This document shows, piece after piece, positions 32,783 through 34,124 of a stretch of DNA of 34,124 bases (the first letter of the stretch is position 1; each line of letters starts with the position of its first letter). A program made the translations under genes and the position numbers. The notes under the pieces were generated by a model that saw nothing but the letters and a program-made list of their open reading frames with translations, was not told the DNA's origin and did no database searches. Origin of the DNA: Bacillota bacterium (GTDB taxonomy: Bacteria; Bacillota; Clostridia; Christensenellales; Aristaeellaceae); assembly GCA_023409955.1 (NCBI GenBank), contig JAEYQQ010000135.1:1-34124 (forward strand), read 5' to 3'.

Positions 32783-34000
32783 ATGTGGGCTAAAGAAGCC
32801 CTGCGGGGGCTAAAAAACAATTTGTTGTTTTCCTTACTGGTGATCCTGCAGCTGTCTGTCGGCTTGATTCTTGTCAACATACTGGTTCAGAACATGAACA
32901 CCTTTCAGGCATCCTACCCGGATAATGAAAATCTGCAGAATCAGCATGCATTTTACACACTGACCGATCCTTTATATGGTGAGGAAGAAGATGCATATTA
33001 CAAAGGCAGCAATGGCCTGAACCGGCTGAAGCCCTTTATTCACGAGTTGGAGGAAAACGCACTATACACTTACTATATTTGCGGCACTTACCCCGTTGCC
33101 ATCGGAAGCGTTCAGTACAATACAAAGCATGCCGGTCAGCGCCTGATGTCTGATTTCCCTATCCGACTGAAGGAAGGCCGCCTCTTTCGATCAGAGGAAT
33201 ATGTTTATAGAAACGGAGTCATACCCATCATCATCGGCCCAAGATTATCAACAATAAACAATGGAGGAGAGATTGTAAGTACATATGCTGTCGGCCAGCA
33301 GCTTACGGGGTATTACTTTGGCATGCTAACAACCTATCAGGTGGTGGGTATGGCTGCGGAAAACAGCCATTTTCCCATCAGTGATACGGAAGAATATCTT
33401 GATCAATACATCATTATTCCGGCGCTCCGTTTTGATAATCCGCCAACGAATGAAAAAGAGAGCATGATGCAAAAAGAAGCATACCGCCAATATGCAAGCG
33501 GAACGTTTCGACTATCAGGCCATGATCAGTTTGGAGCCTTGACCCTGTTCTTGGATACGCTCCGCAATAAATACGGTATATTCGAAATGAGCTTTATCGA
33601 CTTAAAACCAGCCAAGCTCTCCTTTTTCCTTTTTACCTTTCACGAGCAAGCCCAGTTGGTAAGTATGCTCACCACAATGGCCTGCCTGTTTGCCCTGGCC
33701 AGTATCGGGATGATGATGGATGTCAGCGTACGCCAAAGCACCCGCCGGTATGCCGTACTCCTGATCTATGGTGCATCCTTCCGACAGATTGCCTGCTATG
33801 TGATTGGTGAAGCCATTGTATCCCTTTTCTTTGCGTCCATGGCCGCTATCGGGGCGCTGGCCTGGTTTTTCGGCGAGATTGTATCCATCAGCATGCCGGT
33901 ATTCTTTGCGGCTCTTGTGCTGTGCGTGTTATGCACCCTGCCCGGGCTGTGCAGGCTTGTTCAAAATGAGCTTCCTCAAATAACAAAGGAGGTAGTGTGA
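32783..34000 (+). CDS. FtsX-like ABC transporter permease (second subunit)
   Basis: A 405-residue partner of the preceding permease with the same layout: N-terminal WAKEALRGLKNN amphipathic segment, helix 1 (about 14-36), an extracytoplasmic domain of about 240 residues, and three C-terminal helices (about 288-400) around the cytosolic VRQSTRRYAVLLIYGASFRQI segment, the FtsX signature region (quoted here in part: STRRYAVLLIYGASFRQI). The ATG follows the upstream stop by 4 nt, with GGGGGTG as ribosome binding site. Its TGA overlaps the ATG of the ATPase gene. The large, poorly conserved outer domain presumably sets the substrate or partner specificity; the two permeases differ enough to be a true heterodimer. 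Confidence 0.8.
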   Translation: MWAKEALRGLKNNLLFSLLVILQLSVGLILVNILVQNMNTFQASYPDNENLQNQHAFYTLTDPLYGEEEDAYYKGSNGLNRLKPFIHELEENALYTYYICGTYPVAIGSVQYNTKHAGQRLMSDFPIRLKEGRLFRSEEYVYRNGVIPIIIGPRLSTINNGGEIVSTYAVGQQLTGYYFGMLTTYQVVGMAAENSHFPISDTEEYLDQYIIIPALRFDNPPTNEKESMMQKEAYRQYASGTFRLSGHDQFGALTLFLDTLRNKYGIFEMSFIDLKPAKLSFFLFTFHEQAQLVSMLTTMACLFALASIGMMMDVSVRQSTRRYAVLLIYGASFRQIACYVIGEAIVSLFFASMAAIGALAWFFGEIVSISMPVFFAALVLCVLCTLPGLCRLVQNELPQITKEVV

Positions 34001-34124
34001 TGGCTATCATTACTTTGCAGCATATCATTAAATCCTTTCTCAACGGAAAGCGCGTCCTACATGTGCTCAATGATTTGGAGCTTACGGTGGAAGAAGGCGA
34101 AATGGCGGCCATTATGGGCCGCAG
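34000..34124 (+). CDS. ABC transporter ATP-binding protein, 5' part (cut by the window edge)
   Basis: Only 41 codons are present. They read like the start of a LolD/MacB-type ATPase: ITLQHIIKSF, VLNDLELTVEEGEMAAIMGR, where the last residues begin the Walker A (GxSGSGKS expected next). AAAGGAGG precedes the ATG, which overlaps the stop of the second permease gene as TGATG. It would be the motor of the two FtsX-type permeases. The rest lies outside the window. Confidence 0.85.
   Translation, partial: MAIITLQHIIKSFLNGKRVLHVLNDLELTVEEGEMAAIMGR

Overview
The window looks like a chromosomal segment of a mid-GC Bacillota (Firmicutes), most likely a plant-polysaccharide-using member of the Clostridia. 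The grounds are AGGAGG-type ribosome binding sites, frequent GTG/TTG starts, consensus SigA-type promoters, and families common in Clostridia (DUF2156, DUF6171, DUF5058, clostripain C11, an HMA-SafE-cupredoxin fusion). I assign no species. I see no rRNA, tRNA, CRISPR array, integrase or transposase.

Layout. (1) 1-4043: an AT-rich regulatory region, a GH35 beta-galactosidase and a LacI-family regulator, with a CG-centred LacI/CcpA-type operator on the promoter. (2) 4087-5385: O-acetylhomoserine sulfhydrylase with its own near-consensus promoter. (3) 5682-7436: a DUF2156 protein and a GNAT acetyltransferase, tightly coupled. (4) 7591-9771: a secreted CBM4-Ig-GH9 endoglucanase, divergent from (5) 10023-11531: a three-domain HMA / SafE-like membrane / cupredoxin protein. 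(6) 11608-13524: a secreted clostripain-type protease, divergent from a small secreted protein of unknown function (13730-14242). (7) 14354-16400: an ABC-F ATPase and a small DUF7662-like protein. (8) 16555-21995: a signalling operon with a five-PAS/GAF histidine kinase, an Rcp1-type receiver and a REC-PAS-GGDEF-HD-GYP cyclic-di-GMP enzyme. (9) 22194-24495: an ABC-2 drug-type exporter (ATPase and permease) plus a GNAT. (10) 24687-27487: a sugar-acid operon with a KDPG/KDPGal aldolase, a frameshifted 2-dehydro-3-deoxygalactonokinase, a small Cys4-rich DUF6171 protein and a xylose-isomerase-like TIM barrel. (11) 27644-31380: an operon with two small membrane proteins (one DUF5058), an M20 peptidase and an aldo/keto reductase. 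(12) 31729-34124: two FtsX-type permeases and the start of their ATPase, cut by the window edge.

How it fits together. The GH35 enzyme, GH9 endoglucanase and De Ley-Doudoroff-type operon point to use of plant glycans and galactose-derived sugar acids. The secreted protease and the M20 hydrolase with its putative transporter point to peptide or acylated amino acid scavenging. The kinase operon connects a cytosolic multi-input sensor to c-di-GMP turnover. The points most worth following are the split dgoK, the DUF5058/membrane protein/M20 cassette, the kinase operon with two different response regulators, and the HMA-SafE-cupredoxin protein.
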